The notes beneath the pieces are model-generated. The model did not search any database, was not told where the DNA came from, and saw nothing but the letters and a program-made list of their open reading frames with translations. A DNA stretch of 11,970 nucleotides from Parcubacteria group bacterium Greene0416_79. GTDB lineage: Bacteria > Patescibacteriota > Minisyncoccia > Phycocordibacterales > UBA10002. This document shows positions 11,605 to 11,970 of this stretch, in pieces. A program made the position numbers and the translations under genes. The number at the start of each line of letters is the position of its first letter. The first letter of the stretch is position 1. Where the stretch lies: the NCBI GenBank assembly GCA_007375655.1, contig VMES01000002.1, positions 1-11,970 of the forward strand, written 5' to 3'.

Positions 11605-11970
11605 TCAAATGGCCGCTGAAATAGCCGCGGCATGGGACTGAACAAAGCCCAGTAATTCCCCAATTGCTTCAATCATGGCCGCCGAAACCGCTGTGCCCGT
11701 GGGCAAGAGCAGGACTTTTTCTGCCAGGGCTTCGGTCACGGGCACATATTTGCCCGCCTCAGGATAGAGCCGGACATAGGGCTGGGCCCGGTGGCAACCC
11801 GGATAAAAATAGCGCCGGGCAATCAGGTTTTCGGCATGTAAAAGCTGCACCAAGCGATCGCGGCTCAGGCCAAATTCAAGCGCTTCTAACTCCAAGACCA
11901 GATACTGAAAATTGCTGCTCTCGGGCAAGGGCAAGAGCTTTAAGCCCTGAATTTGGGCCACTTGTTTGTG
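11605..11970 (-). CDS. DegT/DnrJ/EryC1/StrS-type aminotransferase, C-terminal part (runs off right edge)
   Basis: The frame is open from base 11970 leftward to a TGA at 11605-11607, so this is the 3' part of a longer gene; the GTG at 11961 is internal. The 121 visible residues include FGLSRDRLVQLLHAENLIARRYFYPGCHRAQPY and LLLPTGTAVSAAMI, matching the C-terminal domain of DegT-family PLP sugar aminotransferases, where ARRYF-PGCH and LPTGT are conserved. The catalytic Lys would be in the missing N-terminal part. Codon use differs from the rest of the window (frequent GCCC/GGGC, TTG and CTG leucines). It contains GCGATCGC (11854-11861), the HIP1 octamer abundant in many cyanobacteria. A cyanobacterial-type source is possible, but one octamer is weak evidence. 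Confidence 0.85.
   Translation of the reverse strand, partial: HKQVAQIQGLKLLPLPESSNFQYLVLELEALEFGLSRDRLVQLLHAENLIARRYFYPGCHRAQPYVRLYPEAGKYVPVTEALAEKVLLLPTGTAVSAAMIEAIGELLGFVQSHAAAISAAI

Overview
The window looks like chromosomal DNA from a Candidate Phyla Radiation (Patescibacteria) bacterium, most likely Parcubacteria-like. This is an inference from several things: a short IF-2 lacking the usual long N-terminal region, a DUF4446-type membrane protein, compact conserved genes mixed with proteins I do not recognise, and many short degenerate repeats both between and inside genes. TGA is used as a stop in several genes, so the genetic code is standard (not the TGA=Gly code of Gracilibacteria/Absconditabacteria).

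Layout. Positions 1-7602 are almost entirely minus strand. Read in transcription order they hold a NifS/IscS-family cysteine desulfurase (7602-6259), a membrane-anchored trypsin/HtrA-like protein that has lost its catalytic residues (6185-5226), a ClpB-type disaggregase (5077-2348), tRNA-Tyr (2305-2222), a repeat- and hairpin-rich spacer, a 47-aa membrane peptide (1953-1810) next to an unrecognised 236-aa protein (1800-1090), a class I O-methyltransferase (936-292) and the N-terminus of alanine racemase (192 to the left edge). From 7673 onward the strand is plus: a multi-helix-turn-helix/zinc-finger protein with a frameshifted 3' end (7673-8809) and an intrinsic terminator, a DUF4446 protein (8939-9406), infB (9488-11062) and rbfA (11325-11603). 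The last 366 bases hold the C-terminal part of a DegT/DnrJ-type aminotransferase on the minus strand. It abuts rbfA, which stops early there, and it looks foreign in composition.

How genes relate. The HtrA-like pseudoprotease and ClpB form a plausible protein-quality-control pair. infB-rbfA is the conserved initiation/30S-maturation pair. The desulfurase and the DNA-binding protein are divergent, with overlapping, opposed promoters between them.

Most notable points: (1) ClpB combines a full ClpB-type middle domain with an IGF tripeptide exactly where ClpC/ClpA carry the ClpP-docking loop. (2) The cysteine desulfurase contains two in-frame insertions made of short tandem-like repeats, and ClpB has a similar repeat-derived tail. 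(3) A 20-bp copy of the tRNA-Tyr 3' end, three consecutive hairpins and an inverted-repeat pair bracket the two unrecognised genes, like a small island. (4) Nested large palindromes lie between infB and rbfA, with a related copy 11 kb away. (5) There is a possible chimeric or recombinant junction near 11575-11605.
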